A DNA stretch of 64,000 bases from Ahaetulla prasina (lineage: Eukaryota > Chordata > Lepidosauria > Squamata > Colubridae), in the NCBI RefSeq assembly GCF_028640845.1, contig NC_080546.1, positions 83,570,257 through 83,634,256 on the forward strand, written 5' to 3'. Every line of letters begins with the position of its first letter. Within the stretch, counting starts at the first letter, position 1. This document shows positions 60,995 through 64,000 of the stretch, one piece after another. The notes beneath the pieces are model-generated. The model did no database searches, had not been told where the DNA came from, and was given only the letters and a program-made list of their open reading frames with translations. The translations under genes were made by a program, and so were the position numbers.

Positions 60995-62062
60995 TGTTCC
61001 TGTCAAAAGTGGTGTTCCCCAAGGTAGTGTTCTTGGACCAACGCTCTTCATACTATACATAAATGATCTCTGTGACCTTATTTCAAGTTATTGTGTTCTC
61101 TTTGCTGACAATGTCAAACTATTTAATACCACTAACAATACTTCTACCCTTCAAGAAGACCTCGACTTTGTGTCAGAATGGTCAAAAACTTGGCAACTCC
61201 AAATCTCAACCAGCAAATGCTCTGTCTTACAATTGGAAAAAAGAATCTAAACACTAAATACAAACTCGATGGACATTACCTTACAGATGACCCCCACCCT
61301 GTTAAAGACCTTGGAGTTCTCATATCAAATGACCTAAATGCCAAAGCCCACTGCAACTACAGAGCAAAAAAGGCTCTAAGAGTTGTAAACCTAATTTTAT
61401 GCAGCTTCTTTTCCAAAAACTCTACACTACTAACTAGAGCGTACAAAACATTTGCCAGACCTATTCTTGAATACAGCTCATCCATCTGGAACCCATACTA
61501 CATCTCTGACATTAATACAATCGAATGCATCTAGAAATATTTTACTAGAAGAGTTCTTCGCTCCTCTGAAAACAACAAAATACCTTATTCCAACAGGCTA
61601 GAAATCCTGGGACTAGAAAACTTAGAACTCCGCCGACTTCAACATGACACACAAAATCATCTACTGCAATATCCTTCCTGTTAAAGACTACTTCAGCTTC
61701 AATCGCAAACAATAGATTTAAACTTAATGTCAACCGCTTCAAACTTGATTGCAGAAAATATGACTTCTGTAACAGAGTTGTTAATGCTCGGAACACACTA
61801 CCTGACTCTGTGGTCTCTTCTCAAACTCCCAAAAGCTTTAATCAAAAACTGTCTACCATTGACCTCACCCCATTCCTAAGAGGACTATAAGGGGCATGCA
61901 TAAGAGCACAAAGTGCCTACCGTTCCTGTCCTATTGTTCCCTTCATTACATCAAATTAACATAGTTGTTGCATGTTTTTACTTATATATACATATATTTC
62001 TTTCATGATATCTTGTTTTTATTTATGACGATGTTTGTGTATACTGTTGTGACAAAAAACAA
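60995..62062 (+). pseudogene. CR1-like LINE (L3-type) RT to 3' end
   Basis: It starts in the RT core with GVPQGSVLGPTLFILYINDL. The catalytic FADD reads FADN (about 61101-61112), so one catalytic Asp is lost. The C-terminal part (61178-61534) has NAKAHCNYRAKKALRVVNLI and FARPILEYSSSIWNPYYISD, then a stop in place of a VQK-type codon and a deletion near 61650-61720. It ends at TIDLTPFLRGL and a 'tgttgtgacaaaaaacaac' tail near 62055. The longest copy of this lineage in the window. Confidence 0.9.
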
Positions 62063-62168
62063 CAACAGAAGTTGGAAGTGACCTTGGGGATCTTTGAGTC
62101 CAACTCCCTGTTAAAGTGGGAGACCTTATACCATTTAAGACAAAGGGATGGATGCCCAATCTCTTCCG
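62063..62168 (-). pseudogene. CR1 LINE 3' end (copy 10)
   Basis: The complement of a CR1 3' UTR ('gaagttggaagtgaccttgg', 'gagtccaactccctgttaaa'). Only about 100 bp. Confidence 0.72.
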
Positions 62169-62249
62169 AGGGGCACATGATATGGATCTTGTAACTTGTT
62201 AACTAACATAGTTACTGTATCTTTCCTTTCCTTGCTTGTGCAGTGCCAA

Positions 62250-62860
62250 CTGATCTGACCTAGGCTTCCCACGATCATTATCCTCGTCCCGATAAAACCT
62301 CTTTTATTTAGGTTAAAGGGAATTTTTTCTCCAGCAAAGACCCGACAAACAATCTTTCATGAGATTTCACAACTACAGACCTTTATCAGCCTTGTAGAAT
62401 TGCCAGGCCGATATCTTCCAAACACCACACTGTAACAGCAATTACTTGGCAAGGAGTCAGGAATGGATCTTCACCCTCATGAATTGAACTAATTGTCTCC
62501 TGCAAACTCCCCTCCCCTTTTGCTCCTCTTACGTCCCTATGGGAGGGGCCATTCACCATCCACCTGTGGCTTTACTCCTGAGACGACCCTTGTTCCTTAG
62601 CTGTTCCCTTCTCCTGGAAGCTCTGTGCATGCGCACACTGGGAACAGGCTCCAGCTGTTCTTCTGCCCCACTTATCTCCAACTCCGAAGGTTGATAACTG
62701 TTGGACGGCCCTGGCCCCATCTCTGCCTCCAATGCAGAGCATTCATCAAGACTTCCCCAAACTCCAGGACTGGCCCATGTTTTCCCCCAATGTCCTTATT
62801 GTCTGAGTCTGCCACCAGGCTTCAATGAACTCACGAGCCTGGCAGGTGGTAGCGTGGCTG
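62250..62860 (-). mobile_element. LTR, subfamily G (copy 4, old)
   Basis: On the plus strand 'tgatctgacctaggcttccc', 'gggaggggccattcaccatc', 'gtgcatgcgcacactgggaa' and 'ggccctggccccatctctgc' follow the same order as the copy at 44878-45478. Terminal motifs are eroded and no target duplication was found. Frames are broken, so this is an ancient member. Confidence 0.7.
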
Positions 62861-63695
62861 ATGATTTTTGTGTTGCTCCAATTGAATACTTATTAGATTA
62901 ATATTTATTGTTTTGATGTTTTGATTCTGCTGTTTCATCTTGTTGTAAGCCACCTAGAGTTGCCTGACAGCGAGATGGATGACATATAAATTTAATAAAT
63001 AAATATTATAAAAAATATAAGCTAAAATCCTTGGTTTGAAATCCTCTGATACAGGACATATTCCAATCTGGTTGGAATAGTTTGGAGACTTTGCCTTTGA
63101 TTTCTGTCATTAAATCATGGTGACTACTTAGACGAGAATGTCTGAAAGGGTATTTTTCTTCTGTGCATATAGATATGCAACTTCACTTCTCTGGAGTGAA
63201 TTAATTTAACATTAAAAACACCAATACATATGGAAAAGACAATAACTGTTTTGTTCCTTTTCTTCCCTAAAACCAATGGACGAATTTATGCATGGAACAT
63301 TCGGTGGGAAATATACATTATCCTTATTTTTAGTTCAGGTATATTCTTATTTATATTCCTTACCAAATTAAGGTAACATTACTTCACCCTGGCAGCATTT
63401 TGTCTTAGATCGATGTCCGGTTGTGCTGACAGATTTCTGAGGACTCAGCAACTTGCTGCAATTTCCATGTGCAAAGTGTTACAGGGTGTAATAAGTTGCT
63501 CGAATTGACTCCGTGTGATTGTCAAGCCAAGAACCGTAGCATTAATCTTTGCTTTAAAAATGTTCTGAAAATATATTCCTAAAATTCTGCACCCTTGTGA
63601 ACCTCAAGGGCACATTGAAGCTGGAATTAAATGCAATTCCATAATCTTGGGCTGTAATGTTACCCAGCAGGGTGATCTGGAGGGATACACATGTT
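62861..63695. other. Mostly unassigned; L2-like 3' tail at 62935-63006
   Basis: The short stretch 'ttgtaagccacctagagttg' with 'gagatggatgacatataaat' and AATAAATA is an L2-type LINE or SINE tail. The remainder looks unique. Confidence 0.5.
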
Positions 63696-63699
63696 TTAG

Positions 63700-63796
63700 A
63701 AGAGAAGAGAAGAGAAGAGAAGAGAAGAGAAGAGAAGAGAAGAGAAGAGAAGAGAAGAGAAGAGAAGAGAAGAGAAGAGAAGAGAAGAGAAGAGAA
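63700..63796 (+). repeat. AGAAG pentamer array
   Basis: About 19 near-perfect AGAAG units, directly adjoining the 3' end of a CR1/L3 LINE. Confidence 0.97.
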
Positions 63797-64000
63797 TTTT
63801 ATTGGCCAAGTGTGATTGGACACACAAGGAATTTGTCTTGGTGCATATGCTCTTAATGTACATAAAAGAAAAGATACGTTCATCAAGGTACAACATTTAC
63901 AACACAAATGATGGCCAATATAGCAATATAAATCATAAGGATTACCAGCAACAAAGTTACAGTCATACAGTCATAAGTGGAAAGAGATTGGTGGTGGGAA
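63797..64000 (-). mobile_element. CR1/L3 'Snake1-like' LINE 3' region, running off the window
   Basis: 'attggccaagtgtgattgg', 'acacacaaggaatttgtctt' and 'acagtcatacagtcataagt' match 23396-23990. The tail here is AGAAG rather than AATAG. The element continues past the window end. Confidence 0.75.

Overview
The window looks like intergenic DNA from a snake (Serpentes). No host exon, rRNA, tRNA gene or bacterial-style operon could be recognised. The case for a snake rests on the repeat mixture: CR1/L3 LINEs ending in AATAG-type microsatellites, several Bov-B (RTE) tails, Sauria-type tRNA SINEs ending in an ACCTTT-rich tract, L1 and L2 LINEs, and many short hAT-like elements. All family names come from recall of motifs, because no database search was possible.

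Layout. Bases 1-4150 hold CR1, L1, L2, SINE and hAT-like fragments. Bases 4150-10080 hold a solo LTR, a long ATTCT/ATTCC array, a Bov-B copy, a Sauria SINE and a CR1 tail. Bases 10495-12967 are a tandem duplication bounded by hAT-like elements, followed by the best-preserved gene, an L1 ORF2 with one frameshift (12960-16989). Bases 17588-27721 are layered CR1, SINE, hAT, Tc1 and LTR insertions. Bases 27722-32900 carry more LTRs, an element filled with a palindromic satellite of about 121 bp, and a TIR element of unknown family. Bases 33281-39459 contain a truncated Ty3/gypsy element (minus strand) lying between two copies of the same 1.2-kb segment. Bases 40100-64000 hold further LTRs, SINEs, LINEs and several large simple-sequence arrays.

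Two themes stand out. First, about fifteen solo LTRs of related subfamilies (TGTTGTG start, TATA box, mostly 5-bp target duplications) carry an open frame starting at LTR base 2. In five subfamilies it has a similar basic C-terminal motif and stops just before the TATA box. No internal region for these LTRs is present. Second, several repeats carry 34-nt motifs with hammerhead-ribozyme geometry, as known from Penelope-like elements. One keeps an intact core with an apparent compensatory base-pair difference.

The genes do not form a pathway. What the window records is the order of insertions: SINEs and hAT elements inside CR1, LTRs inside CR1, SINE and hAT, and L1 inside a SINE, with matching target duplications at many junctions.
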